Shown: positions 1 through 8,455, counted from the first letter of the stretch. The stretch: DNA of 64,000 nt from Paraglaciecola sp. T6c (GCF_000014225.1 NC_008228.1:3968001-4032000); one strand, 5' to 3'. Notes: a model not told the origin generated them from the letters alone. Program-made: numbers and translations.

Positions 1-166
1 GTGAAACTGAGTATAACATCCAGTGAACAACAAAAATGTGTACCCCAAGAGCTGAAGCCAATTGTGTTATTTCGAACGACCTCAATCATGCATACTCCCG
101 TTGCCCGTTTCACAGATCCAAAACCCCTTGCGGTTTTAAGCTTCAACACTCTGCGTTCCAACGGGC

Positions 167-640
167 TTAATCGTCTAGGTGCTTCGCTCTTTGAACCTTG
201 ACGCTACGGGCGAACCGGAAAATGCAGAAATTCATCAAGGATAAAATCAGCGCGATTTCGTAGTTTTGATAGGCCACTGCCACACCTATCGCCCCAGTAT
301 TCCATATACCCGCTGCGGTTGCTGTGCCACTGGCGCCATTTTCTTGCTTAAAAATAGCGCCACCACCAATAAAGCCGATCCCCGTGACGATACCATACAT
401 CACTCTTGCTTCTGCCTCGCCGTCACCTTCAGCATAAGCATTCATAGCAATGAGCATAAACGCGCACGACGCTAGTGCCACTAAAGGAAAGGTACGCAGC
501 CCCGCGCCTTTTGAACCACTTTCTCGGTTCAAGGCAATGGGCAACGCAAACAGAAATGCCAGACCTAGCTGGAACAAGTGATACACCACCAACTGAAGAT
601 CGATTTCAAAATTAATAAGATGCTCAGGAATAATATCCAT
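167..640 (-). CDS. MgtC/SapB-family inner-membrane protein
   Basis: This 157-residue hydrophobic protein belongs to the MgtC/SapB family. The conserved N-terminal family core is visible: an arginine-rich loop (LNRESGSKGAGLRTFPLVAL) followed by the GIVTGIGFIGGGAIFK motif. About four membrane segments are predicted. The protein lacks the C-terminal ACT-like domain of long virulence-type MgtC proteins, so it is the short form. The frame is open 69 bases further upstream, but the ATG at 640 puts the start directly before the first amphipathic helix and fits family length. The physiological role of short MgtC proteins is not settled; magnesium transport should not be assumed. It appears to be monocistronic. 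Confidence 0.85.
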   Translation of the reverse strand: MDIIPEHLINFEIDLQLVVYHLFQLGLAFLFALPIALNRESGSKGAGLRTFPLVALASCAFMLIAMNAYAEGDGEAEARVMYGIVTGIGFIGGGAIFKQENGASGTATAAGIWNTGAIGVAVAYQNYEIALILSLMNFCIFRFARSVKVQRAKHLDD

Positions 641-926
641 TTTAAGGCCCTGCTTTGTATATAAATGCTTGTTGTTTAATGCTTTACATTGCAACGCCTT
701 GTATTTCAAAGAAGCGTATTACTGTGTAGTAAAGCGGTTGTAGTGGAGAGCAAAGCAAAAGCAGCGCCAGATAAATATTAATTAAAAATCATGAGCTTAT
801 GAAAAAAAGAAGGCGTCAATCAAGCGAATAGGTAGGAGGTTGTGTAAATTTTACCGTGACATTTAACCGTATTATTTAACCATGCGTGTTCCCATGACAA
901 GTGAATCAAGAAGGATGAGATAGAAA

Positions 927-1013
927 ATGAGAAAAACGAAGAAGCAGATGAAAGCGGTAGATAAGAAGCTGAAAAAAATAGCGTTTACAGTAGACGCGGA
1001 ACCACCATTGTAA
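927..1013 (+). CDS. Possible 28-residue basic small protein
   Basis: A short ATG-started frame encodes a lysine-rich peptide of 28 residues (beginning MRKTKKQMKAVDKKLKK, ending AEPPL). An AAGGA sequence lies about 12 bases upstream, a little far for a ribosome binding site. Its stop codon falls inside the left arm of the inverted repeat at 1005-1036. There is no family match that I know; it could easily be chance. It is listed because the spacer is otherwise empty and the frame ends precisely in a structured element. Confidence 0.2.
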   Translation: MRKTKKQMKAVDKKLKKIAFTVDAEPPL

Positions 1014-1036
1014 ACACAGCGCCGTGTTTACAATGG
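1005..1036. repeat. Perfect 13-bp inverted repeat, 6-base loop
   Basis: CCATTGTAAACAC at 1005-1017 is the exact reverse complement of GTGTTTACAATGG at 1024-1036, separated by AGCGCC. Neither flank has a T tract, so it is not a typical rho-independent terminator. It could be a protein-binding palindrome or an RNA hairpin. Confidence 0.85.
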
Positions 1037-1094
1037 CAAAACAAATCTACCATCCCACTTACCAATCCATAGCGTAAGGGAGTTACTATCGTTG

Positions 1095-2444
1095 TTATTT
1101 TTTAGGCGCTAGGGTCTCGAAGTGCAGTCCCTTGGCCGTGCGGTTTCCAAAGCCTTTCCAATAAGTATGTTCTGGTTTCGGCTCACCTTCTTCGTCAAGG
1201 GCGTAAACACCGCCGTTTGAATCGGGCACAATATCCAAATACGCTTCTTTAGACGTATCGTTTTTCAAGTATTTATCTAGCCATGCGGTCACAAAATGCT
1301 GTGCAATATTGTTCATGCGTGCATTATCCCAAACAGCATCGATATAATGCTCACTGATATTAAAACCTAATTCCTTATCAAACATATAGGACTCTTCTGG
1401 TGCCGGCATCACCGCACCCGCATTATGATTGGCATTATCATAGGTCAGAAGTGAGCGATTCACGTTGCTGGCCCCCTGCCAAATGGCACGAACGCCGTTC
1501 TCATAACCCGATACGTCGTCCTGAGAGCCTGCGATGAGCAACATAGGCACACTGATTTCTTTAAGGGTATCATTGCTAAACATGTGGTAATTCATACCCC
1601 ATGGCGCAAACGCTATAACGGTCTTTAAACGCTTGTCTGCCCCTGACTTAATGCCTGACTGATGACGTTTGAGCGTACCAAACGGCGGGCTTTGCTTGCT
1701 CGCTACCACTTGTTCAGTTACCCCAGCCCCGGCGTTAATCACCGCGCCGTAACCTCCCATTGAATACCCGATTAGACCGGTGTCAGAGGTATCAACCAAA
1801 CCGTACAAAAATGAATCTTTGTCTTTCGCCATGCCCTCTATTTGTGATAACACGAAAAGCTGATCCACCGGGCGATTAACTAAAGTCGAAGAAAACGCCG
1901 CTTTAGTGCGATAAGTTGAGTCGGTGTGATCGATAGACACCACTACATAACCCTTCGAAGCAATATTTTCAGCTAAGTGCGCGAGCAAAAAACGATTCCC
2001 CGGGTATCCATGTGAAATAAGCACCAACGGAAAAGCGCTGTCAGTCATTTCAGGCTTAGCATCTCGCACAGCCTTACCCTGTAAATCCACTTCGGTTTTA
2101 CCATCACGTATATAAGCCTTAAGAGTAGTATTGCCCGTACTGCCTTTTTGCGCTGGGTACCAAACTTCTAATGTAAGCGGCCGATCGTAACGGGGCAACG
2201 TTGCGGGCTCTGGTTTAGTGGGGTCGAGTTTTAGCATCTCAATCTGATTCGGGTTCGCCACTTCAAGCTGGCGTACGCCAATGCTGTGCTCACCATAAGC
2301 AGCAAGCTCAGGGGCATCAGGGCGCTGGGTATCAATTCTATTTTCGGCAAATGCAGTTACATTTACCCCTAACGCTAATACGACGACGGCACCTTTGAGC
2401 CATATATTTTTCGCCAAGTGACTAGTTACACCCTTAAAACCCAT
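1095..2444 (-). CDS. Secreted alpha/beta-hydrolase (PAF-acetylhydrolase/dienelactone-hydrolase-like)
   Basis: This 449-residue protein has an N-terminal hydrophobic signal segment (about residues 14-33, cleavage plausible after AFA) and an alpha/beta-hydrolase core. Visible elements are SHGYPGNR at about 144-151 (oxyanion region), the nucleophile elbow GYSMGG with Ser228, Asp309 or Asp310 in AGSQDD, and His340 in DNANHN. The order and spacing resemble bacterial platelet-activating-factor-acetylhydrolase-like esterases. The substrate cannot be told from the sequence. The gene stands alone on the minus strand, 103 bases downstream of a leftward thioesterase gene, so a shared transcript is possible but not shown. 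Confidence 0.8.
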   Translation of the reverse strand: MGFKGVTSHLAKNIWLKGAVVVLALGVNVTAFAENRIDTQRPDAPELAAYGEHSIGVRQLEVANPNQIEMLKLDPTKPEPATLPRYDRPLTLEVWYPAQKGSTGNTTLKAYIRDGKTEVDLQGKAVRDAKPEMTDSAFPLVLISHGYPGNRFLLAHLAENIASKGYVVVSIDHTDSTYRTKAAFSSTLVNRPVDQLFVLSQIEGMAKDKDSFLYGLVDTSDTGLIGYSMGGYGAVINAGAGVTEQVVASKQSPPFGTLKRHQSGIKSGADKRLKTVIAFAPWGMNYHMFSNDTLKEISVPMLLIAGSQDDVSGYENGVRAIWQGASNVNRSLLTYDNANHNAGAVMPAPEESYMFDKELGFNISEHYIDAVWDNARMNNIAQHFVTAWLDKYLKNDTSKEAYLDIVPDSNGGVYALDEEGEPKPEHTYWKGFGNRTAKGLHFETLAPKK

Positions 2445-2548
2445 TACCTACTCCAAAAAATAAAAAGGCGATTATGCCCACAAAAAATGACACTTTGCAG
2501 ACAATTAGCATGCTGCTGTGCAAAGCATCTACAAAAAGAAAAAACTGG

Positions 2549-2992
2549 CTAGGACGCCCTAGGTCGCATAATCATACAAGTCGCGGACGCATAAGCATAA
2601 ACTTTCCCCGATTCATCAATTAGCTTACCTTGTGATACGCCGAGTGAATTTGACATACTGATGACCCTGCCTTCTGCTTTTAACGGTGTGTCTTTAGGCA
2701 CGGCCTTGAGCATTTTCACATTCAAATCAATTGTCCCGTAACCGACGCCCACGTCCAACATACTATGCACGGCACATCCGGTAACCGAATCCATTACTGT
2801 CGCAGCGAAGCCGCCATGAACGCCACCTAATGGATTAATATGTCTATCATCGGCGGTAGCCTCAAAAATGGCCACGCCCTTTTCCACCGAAATAAATTTC
2901 ATTGGGATAGTGCTCGCCATATTGGGATGCGGCAAATCGCCCCTGGCAACGGCCTGCATCATTTCAAGACCCGTCATGTTTGCAATATTCAT
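2549..2992 (-). CDS. PaaI-family hotdog thioesterase
   Basis: A 147-residue single-domain hotdog-fold protein. The signature NPLGGVHGGFAATVMDS at about residues 53-69 matches the PaaI/YbgC-type acyl-CoA thioesterase active-site region (HGG before the central helix), followed by VGYGTIDLNVKMLKAVP, the conserved strand of the family. Members hydrolyse acyl- or aryl-CoA thioesters in the cytoplasm; the physiological substrate is unknown. Length is normal. The ATG at 2992 follows a weak purine-rich stretch. It sits between unrelated genes, so context does not narrow the role. Confidence 0.82.
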   Translation of the reverse strand: MNIANMTGLEMMQAVARGDLPHPNMASTIPMKFISVEKGVAIFEATADDRHINPLGGVHGGFAATVMDSVTGCAVHSMLDVGVGYGTIDLNVKMLKAVPKDTPLKAEGRVISMSNSLGVSQGKLIDESGKVYAYASATCMIMRPRAS

Positions 2993-3332
2993 CTTGATAC
3001 CCTTTTCAAATTAATACTTATGCTCGAATTAATAACCACATTAGCGGCTGGCGAAAATCAAGGCTCCATCATGCTTGAAAGCATCGACAGCTATAAACGA
3101 ACAACAATTTATGAAACGAGCAGGACAATTACCAATAAGTGTCGGTGATAAGGGGTTATATAGGGATTGAGATAAAAAGATTATAGAAAGCTATTTAAAG
3201 AAAACGGCGGTCGTATTTTAGCCATATCTACAAAGAGGCTGCTAAATTTAGGTTATAGCCGCCTCTTTGAAAGCATTTGATTACCGATGAAAATGAGCGA
3301 AATGCAATAACGCTCTAGTGATAAAACTAAAC
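2993..3332. other. Spacer between thioesterase and ECF operon
   Basis: This 340-base region holds the upstream region of the thioesterase gene and the 3-prime end of the leftward ECF operon. It contains a 9-bp inverted repeat (CAAAGAGGC at 3231-3239, GCCTCTTTG at 3261-3269) with a 21-base loop and no T tract. I see no convincing gene. Confidence 0.5.
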
Positions 3333-4256
3333 CTAAAATGCATACACTTGGCTATTGTTCAGCAGTGCCTCGTGATTGATTTTATCTTTTACACAAGCCT
3401 GAATGTCGCTGTGCTTGAAGACGTAGACTCGGTCTTGATTACTGTTACTGGTCGATGAAGCAAAATTGCTAAGTACAAAATTTACATGCTCTTTATCATC
3501 AAGGGCGTTAAGCCCAGCACCATAGCGGCATAGCACCTGGCCTAAATTCTGTTCAAAGTTGGCTAAAAAGCGCTTACGTTCTTGTTCGGCGGCCTCTTTT
3601 CGTTGTTGTAATTGCGCTTGGCGCTCAGTCTCGATTTTAGTTTTGTATCTTTCCACTTCTGTGCGTTTTGTTTGAAGCTTTTTGAGCTCAGCGTTTAACT
3701 CGCCTAACTGCTCTTCGATGCGAGCTTTACGTTCGCTGTTACTGTTGCTTTTTTCAAACTCAAGATCTCGGCTACGGCGTTCATATTCGCGCTGTTCCCG
3801 TGAGAACTCCCGCAGTTTTTCACCGAGAGACCGCAATTTACTGCTGGACTCCCGGGATAAATACTTAGCTCGCTCCATGGCGTCTTCTACTGCATCCTCT
3901 ATTTCATCTTCGTCCATGTGAATGTCGATATCGAGGTCTTGCATGTCAAAAACGTTAGGCGCAAGCGGCGCGACAGGCACTGACGGGTGACCATCAGTAA
4001 AGAACACTTGCCTGCTACCGTAGCGATTTAAATCCAGTTTAAATACCACCCCTTGATTTTGCAGATAGGTATAGCCGATATCTCGTATACTCAAACTTCC
4101 TCTTTGGTTATCTTGCTTGAGTGCGGTTTGCAAAATACTGCTCATTATTTCCAGCTCGCCGGTCAAATCCTGCTTATTCGTGTCAGCTAAAACGGGGGAT
4201 GACCACATGGCGACAAGCACTGTGCTGAGAGCGAAAATACGTTTAGACATGTTCAT
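3333..4256 (-). CDS. Periplasmic coiled-coil protein of the ECF sigma operon
   Basis: A 307-residue protein with a signal peptide (about residues 1-24, cleavage after VLA) whose middle part, roughly residues 110-230, is very rich in Glu, Arg, Lys and Gln with heptad-like spacing, predicting a long coiled coil. A globular N-terminal part (about 28-105) and a C-terminal part with two cysteines (about 243 and 290) flank it. I do not recognise the family. GAGG seven bases before the ATG at 4256 supports this start. It lies 10 bases downstream of the anti-sigma-like gene and is the third gene of the sigma operon, so a role in sensing or executing the envelope response is inferred. Confidence 0.7.
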   Translation of the reverse strand: MNMSKRIFALSTVLVAMWSSPVLADTNKQDLTGELEIMSSILQTALKQDNQRGSLSIRDIGYTYLQNQGVVFKLDLNRYGSRQVFFTDGHPSVPVAPLAPNVFDMQDLDIDIHMDEDEIEDAVEDAMERAKYLSRESSSKLRSLGEKLREFSREQREYERRSRDLEFEKSNSNSERKARIEEQLGELNAELKKLQTKRTEVERYKTKIETERQAQLQQRKEAAEQERKRFLANFEQNLGQVLCRYGAGLNALDDKEHVNFVLSNFASSTSNSNQDRVYVFKHSDIQACVKDKINHEALLNNSQVYAF

Positions 4257-4266
4257 AGGGCTACCT

Positions 4267-4917
4267 CTACTGTTGAATACTTTCTAATGCGACGCCAGTC
4301 GCATCATGATAAACGTCTTGTTGTAATTGATTGAGTTGGCGCGCATAAAAGAGTTGATCGTCGCTGCGCTGCTGATTAACAAACTTAATCAGTTCGGCAA
4401 AGTCTTCGCGGCGCTCCTTGCGACTTGAACTCAACAAATAGTTCGTCAGTTGGCTTGCGCTTTCTGACTGCTGTTGCTGCAACGTTTGTGCATACAAAGT
4501 AAATGCGTCTTGTTGATTTTGTTTAAACGCATCTAACTTGCTATCAACTAATTTCACTAATGCCTGTTCTGACTGTCCAGAACCGAAGCGAATACGCAGT
4601 TCCCCCTCAGAAGTGGTGACTTGCGTACCCGTTAACACCAGCACAATAGCCAGCGCTGACGTCACCAAAGATACACCGGATAACCAGGACCCACTGTTAT
4701 TGGCTTGCTGGGGCTCGAAGGTAGCGGCTTTATTCCACTGTGGAACCTCAGACGAGGAGTAATCATCAGCCCCTATTTTAACCATAGCGGCCGCATCTAC
4801 CTGCTCAGCAAATTGACTATCTTGGATACAGCGCTGTTCAAATTCGTCCCGTTGTTTTGGGGTCAGTTTGCCCTCTAGCCACAAGGCCAGAAGTTCGGCG
4901 TTGTCATAGTTCGACAT
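4267..4917 (-). CDS. Membrane anti-sigma-factor-like protein
   Basis: A 216-residue protein with a cytoplasmic N-terminus of about 77 residues, one transmembrane segment (about 78-97) and a Gln/Ser-rich extracytoplasmic C-terminal part predicted to be helical. This single-pass layout, and its start inside the end of the sigma gene (14-base overlap), match anti-sigma factors. The N-terminal helix pattern (LWLEGKLTPKQRDEFEQRC) resembles anti-sigma domains, but the HxxxCxxC zinc motif of ZAS proteins is absent; the only cysteine there is Cys30. Anti-sigma function is therefore inferred from topology and coupling. It probably holds the sigma factor at the membrane until an envelope signal arrives. 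Confidence 0.65.
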   Translation of the reverse strand: MSNYDNAELLALWLEGKLTPKQRDEFEQRCIQDSQFAEQVDAAAMVKIGADDYSSSEVPQWNKAATFEPQQANNSGSWLSGVSLVTSALAIVLVLTGTQVTTSEGELRIRFGSGQSEQALVKLVDSKLDAFKQNQQDAFTLYAQTLQQQQSESASQLTNYLLSSSRKERREDFAELIKFVNQQRSDDQLFYARQLNQLQQDVYHDATGVALESIQQ

Positions 4918-5455
4918 AATCCACCTCCATTAAGGTTTTCATTTTAGATAACGCGCTGTACAAACGAGACTTTGCCGTATTAACCGACATGCCCGTTTGT
5001 TCAGCGATTTCTTCAAAGGTAAAATGCCCAAAAAATTTCAGCTCTATCACTGATTTTTGTGCCAAAGGCAATTGCTGCATCGCACTGACCAATTGCGCAT
5101 TACGCTGTGTGTTCTCTATATATTGGTCAACGGGTGCGGTGTCGCAGGGTATGTCCGGTGCATCATCAAACCCTTGCATCGGGCGCTTACGGCGATAAAA
5201 CTCGATGCAACGATAGTGAGCAATTCTAAATAACCAGCCTTTAAAACTCCCATCGCCCCGGTAAGTGGCAAGATTGCGAAATACCGAAATAAACACATCT
5301 TGCAGCAGATCCAGCGCGTCAGCGTTATTCCCGGTCATGCGCAGCCCGTAATGATAAACAGGCTTTTCGTAGCGTTTGAGTAGACTAAACCAGGATTTTT
5401 TATGTCCTTTCAGTGCTTTCTCTATTAACTGTTCGTCACTCTTCTCAAACACCAA
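4904..5455 (-). CDS. ECF RNA polymerase sigma factor (sigma-24 type)
   Basis: A 183-residue ECF sigma factor with region 2 at about residues 22-90 (NADALDLLQDVFISVFRNL and SFKGWLFRIAHYRCIEFYRRKRP) and region 4 at about 125-175 (LPLAQKSVIELKFFGHFTFEEIAEQTGMSVNTAKSRL, here given as a motif span, a helix-turn-helix). Regions 1.1 and 3 are missing, as expected for the ECF group. It heads a three-gene operon with a membrane anti-sigma-like protein, overlapping it by 14 bases, and a periplasmic coiled-coil protein. A candidate ECF-type promoter lies 33 bases upstream, suggesting autoregulation. It is not the housekeeping rpoE locus, which would carry rseA-rseB-rseC. Confidence 0.9.
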   Translation of the reverse strand: MVFEKSDEQLIEKALKGHKKSWFSLLKRYEKPVYHYGLRMTGNNADALDLLQDVFISVFRNLATYRGDGSFKGWLFRIAHYRCIEFYRRKRPMQGFDDAPDIPCDTAPVDQYIENTQRNAQLVSAMQQLPLAQKSVIELKFFGHFTFEEIAEQTGMSVNTAKSRLYSALSKMKTLMEVDYVEL

Positions 5456-5487
5456 ATCGATTCCCTATTGTGTTGACTATAAATAAA

Positions 5488-5513
5488 GTCGAAAGGCCGG
5501 TTTAAAAAGTTTG
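5488..5513 (-). promoter_or_regulatory. Candidate ECF-type autoregulated promoter
   Basis: On the minus strand an AAC element (in CAAACTT) at 5509-5511 and CGAC at 5488-5491 are separated by 17 bases. This follows the AAC -35 / CGnC -10 pattern of many ECF sigma promoters, and it sits about 33 bases before the sigma gene start at 5455. It is pattern-based only. Confidence 0.4.
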
Positions 5514-5526
5514 AATAAAAGAAAAT

Positions 5527-6438
5527 TTATTTTTTCAAGGTGGGGATTGGTGTCAAAGGCGCTAGCAATTCAGCTAAATAGCGAAACAAGCGAACACGTG
5601 TGGTTGCATTGCGCCACACAAGGCCAATTTCACGATATGCACTGTCTTCTGCCGGTAGCGAGACCAATTTTGAAGTACTCAGAATATGATTCTGTATGGC
5701 TAATTCAGGCATAAAGGTAAAGCCCAGCTTACTGTTGGCAAGCTGCACTAGGGTGTACAAACTGCTGGCGGCAAGTGTATTGACTTGCTCTTTATGGCGT
5801 AAGTTGCACGCACTTACCGCGTGACCGGTCATACAATGCTCTTGCTGCAGCAAAAAGACACTTTTGGCTGGCAATGCAGAAACATCCATAGGCATTGGCA
5901 AAGTATCCACTAAATCAGAATGGGCAATCAGATGAAACGGATCATGGCCAATCACCAACTGTTTGCAGCCTGGGGTTTCCATGGGCAAGGCTAAAATCAG
6001 TAAGTCCAAAATACCTTCATTTAACTGGCTGAGTAAATTAGTGGTGGTGTCTTCCTGAAGCTGCAACGTGATACCAGGTAAGTTTTGTTGCACTGCACTG
6101 ATCAAACCCTCGAAAAAAAACGGCGCAATGGTAGGGATCACGCCTATTTTCAAATTACCAGATTGCCAATCCCCGGCCGTTTGGGCGAAATCTACCAGCT
6201 CATTGGCTTCATTTAACAACCGACGGCTGCGCTCAACTAGCTCCAATCCAAAAGGCGTAAAAACAAAGGTTTTGTGTTCACGCTCAAGTAATTGACAGCC
6301 AAACTGCTCTTCTAAATTCTGAATGGCAGTGCTTAATGTGGATTGGCTTACATGGCAATGATCAGCAGCTCGGTGAAAATGCTGCTCTTGGTGCAAGGTA
6401 ACAAGATAATGCAGGTGTTTAAGATTAGGCCACTTCAT
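5527..6438 (-). CDS. oxyR: OxyR, hydrogen-peroxide-sensing LysR regulator
   Basis: A 303-residue LysR-type regulator. The N-terminal helix-turn-helix (about residues 1-62, HFHRAADHCHVSQSTLSTAI) is followed by the substrate-binding-like regulatory domain. The redox pair is visible in EHCMTGHAVSAC: two cysteines nine residues apart, the same spacing as Cys199 and Cys208 of Escherichia coli OxyR. Oxidation to a disulfide activates peroxide-defence genes. It is preceded by 235 bases with no gene and is probably transcribed alone. The peroxiredoxin-glutaredoxin gene at 36589-37332 would be a natural target, but no binding site was identified. Confidence 0.88.
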   Translation of the reverse strand: MKWPNLKHLHYLVTLHQEQHFHRAADHCHVSQSTLSTAIQNLEEQFGCQLLEREHKTFVFTPFGLELVERSRRLLNEANELVDFAQTAGDWQSGNLKIGVIPTIAPFFFEGLISAVQQNLPGITLQLQEDTTTNLLSQLNEGILDLLILALPMETPGCKQLVIGHDPFHLIAHSDLVDTLPMPMDVSALPAKSVFLLQQEHCMTGHAVSACNLRHKEQVNTLAASSLYTLVQLANSKLGFTFMPELAIQNHILSTSKLVSLPAEDSAYREIGLVWRNATTRVRLFRYLAELLAPLTPIPTLKK

Positions 6439-6673
6439 GTGAGACTCATTAATAAAAACGATTGATAAGCCAAGTTTAAATCAAATATGCAGGGGTTTCT
6501 TGTTGATTTTGCATTCTTTTTTATTGCTCAAAGGTGAAAGTGAGGCGGTAAATGCTAAAGCCGCTCCTGACAACAGCATTGCCCGCGTTCGTTGACGTTA
6601 ATTCGACAAGTCGCAGGCATTTCGCGAGTGCAATCTAGCGTCACAGATGACAATAGGCGGTGTCCGTACCGGC

Positions 6674-8062
6674 TTAAAACCCTAGTTGTCCTCTTAAGCC
6701 AATAACATTCACAGAAAAGTCGTTTGGTGCCCCTTCTACAATATTAAGAGCATCTGTGTAGGAGAGATGAGCATAATTAAATAGGAAGCGTACTTCATTT
6801 ATGGGGGTCCAAATCAGCGATGCCATGTAGGCATCCTGTGCACCACCCACTATACCGGCATCAACCAAGTCGAGTCGGTCAAAGCGAACGTTAATCTGCC
6901 ACGCCCCTGTTCCACCATTGCTAACAGGGTCGTTTACCTTCACACCTTTAAACACGCCGCCTTTGTATTCGCGCGTGTCTTGGGTTAAGTAGTAGCCAGC
7001 TTCTATAGAGCCACCAAAAAAGGTCGGGTCAGCAAATTCTGAACGAGTTACTTGAGCCCAATGAGTTTCAGCTACGACATGAAGACGCCCAGTAATGACA
7101 GCCGCTTCAAGACCATAACTGAATTCATCCGTTGCGCCAGAAATGTCATCTGTATTAATAAAACGGGTATCAACACTGTGAACAAACGGACGCTGACGGT
7201 ATCGAATACTGTCAATTTCATTACCTAAGTCGCGCACATGTACTGAGCTACCCAAGTGAATAAAAGTATCGTCGACAACGGTAGTGTATCCAACTCGACC
7301 ATCTACGCTGAACGAATTATTACCATCGTTTAAATCATCAATGTTATCAGTAAACACGCCACCTTCGAGGAGAAAGTCGTTGAGCTTATAAGTAGCAGAA
7401 AGGCCCACTCGACGTTCAAAACCGAAGGCATCTGTGTAAGCTGCACGCTCTACAAAACTCGTATCATTACTGCTTGATAACTCTTCAAGCCCTTGAAAGG
7501 TATTGTGCTGACCGAGCGTAAGCTTTAAAGGACCATCTTCATAGGTAAAGTAGGCATCCGTTAGCTTTACGCCATCTAGATAATCAGCGATAAGTTTGTA
7601 ACCGAAGCCCCCTGGCATCGTACCCTGAATCCCAAATCGAAGACGCCTAGCTTCACTCGAAAAACCTTCTCCTGGTATATCAATACTTGAAGGCACAGAC
7701 GAAAGGGTATTGAAATCATAAAGCACGCGCCCCTTGGGTTTTACACTCCACCCGCCATCGCCTTTAATCTCAGGGGCACCTTTCCACTTAATAGAGACAG
7801 GTGCTGCATCTTCATTAGCAACCACGCTAGTATTCTGGTCTTGTTTTTGTTCTTTTTGCGCTAAGTCAACCTGCTTGGAGTCAACCTGCTCGGAGCCAAC
7901 AGAGTCCAGTTCGCTGCGCAATGAGCGCACTTCTTGCTCTAACTGATTGATGCGTTTAATGAGCGAGGCTAAATCTTCGTCACTAATAGTTTGTGCATCG
8001 GCACTAATGGGCAATAAGGCGACTAACGAAAAATAGGCAATTAGGGGAGATTTAATCTTCAT
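6674..8062 (-). CDS. Phosphate-selective porin (OprP/OprO-like)
   Basis: A 462-residue outer-membrane protein. A signal peptide (MKIKSPLIAYFSLVALLPISADA) is followed by a short coiled coil (about residues 30-60, INQLEQEVRSLRSELDS) and a 16-strand porin-type barrel typical of the OprP/OprO family; the C-terminus ends in Phe (RGQLGF), the usual outer-membrane insertion signal. The frame extends to a TTG at 8077, but ATG at 8062 with GGA ten bases upstream gives a clean signal peptide. It lies downstream of the pst operon in the same direction and has its own Pho-box array about 230 bases upstream, supporting phosphate or polyphosphate uptake across the outer membrane. Confidence 0.82.
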   Translation of the reverse strand: MKIKSPLIAYFSLVALLPISADAQTISDEDLASLIKRINQLEQEVRSLRSELDSVGSEQVDSKQVDLAQKEQKQDQNTSVVANEDAAPVSIKWKGAPEIKGDGGWSVKPKGRVLYDFNTLSSVPSSIDIPGEGFSSEARRLRFGIQGTMPGGFGYKLIADYLDGVKLTDAYFTYEDGPLKLTLGQHNTFQGLEELSSSNDTSFVERAAYTDAFGFERRVGLSATYKLNDFLLEGGVFTDNIDDLNDGNNSFSVDGRVGYTTVVDDTFIHLGSSVHVRDLGNEIDSIRYRQRPFVHSVDTRFINTDDISGATDEFSYGLEAAVITGRLHVVAETHWAQVTRSEFADPTFFGGSIEAGYYLTQDTREYKGGVFKGVKVNDPVSNGGTGAWQINVRFDRLDLVDAGIVGGAQDAYMASLIWTPINEVRFLFNYAHLSYTDALNIVEGAPNDFSVNVIGLRGQLGF

Positions 8063-8290
8063 ATAAACGAATTCCAATTATACAGCCGTAACCTTATGCA
8101 AAGGGCAATGGTATCTAGCAATCAAATTATTAATGACTTCTTGTCTGATTGTCCCTGATTGCAACCTGCCATTGGCTAACACTATGGGTATCGAGATTAC
8201 GACTTACTGTGCTTTATCAATGCCAAAAAACATACGATATTTGTTCGCATGTTCAGTATATGGCGCATTGTACTGAATTGCGCGCAATGT

Positions 8291-8327
8291 ATGACACTTT
8301 TGTGACGATTGAATGACAAAATGACAG
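8291..8327 (-). promoter_or_regulatory. Triple Pho box upstream of porin gene
   Basis: Read on the minus strand, TGTCAT, CGTCAC and TGTCAT units occur with an exact 11-bp period (plus-strand ATGACA at 8291, GTGACG at 8302, ATGACA at 8313), with one further TGTCAT at 8321. The period and sequence match the PhoB-binding consensus of CTGTCAT repeats separated by four AT-rich bases. It points toward the porin gene; a TACAAT lies about 18 bases downstream as a possible -10. Confidence 0.7.
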
Positions 8328-8412
8328 TTATGTGAATAATTTATGAAAAGTTGGCAGCGTGTGGAGAAAGCGACTCCAGCGAACGAAAGACAGAAATAAG
8401 GTAGAACCACTG

Positions 8413-8440
8413 AAAAACGCGTTTCAGGCGCGCGTTTCAG
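8413..8440 (-). terminator. Possible terminator of pst-phoU operon
   Basis: On the minus strand AACGCG and CGCGTT can pair around a nine-base loop, followed by a run of T residues. The stem is short but GC-rich and sits just after the phoU stop codon. Confidence is moderate. Confidence 0.4.
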
Positions 8441-8455
8441 CCACGATAAGAGGAA

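Larger units (their letters stand above)
641..1094. other. Gene-poor spacer with strong inverted repeat
   Basis: This 454-base stretch separates two leftward genes. It holds the promoter side of the MgtC-like gene, a possible 28-codon reading frame on the plus strand at 927-1013, and a perfect 13-bp inverted repeat at 1005-1036. Nothing else was recognised. Confidence 0.6.
8063..8455. other. Porin leader and regulatory region
   Basis: This 393-base space between phoU and the porin gene holds a probable phoU terminator (about 8413-8440) and the porin Pho-box array (8291-8327). The remaining roughly 220 bases form an unusually long predicted leader in which I see no convincing gene. Confidence 0.6.

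Noticed and set aside
1-201. 66-residue plus-strand frame at the window start
   Set aside because: It runs into the end of the MgtC-like gene on the other strand, has no family signature or clear ribosome site, and is probably a shadow. Bases 1-166 otherwise show nothing.
2840-3148. 102-residue plus-strand frame opposite the thioesterase gene
   Set aside because: Half of it is antisense to a convincing gene and the rest has no coding character.
3231-3269. 9-bp inverted repeat as a terminator of the ECF operon
   Set aside because: The loop is 21 bases and there is no T tract on either side, so termination is not supported.
8204-8410. 68-residue minus-strand frame upstream of the porin
   Set aside because: It overlaps the Pho-box array and has no ribosome site or recognisable features; more likely part of the untranslated leader.
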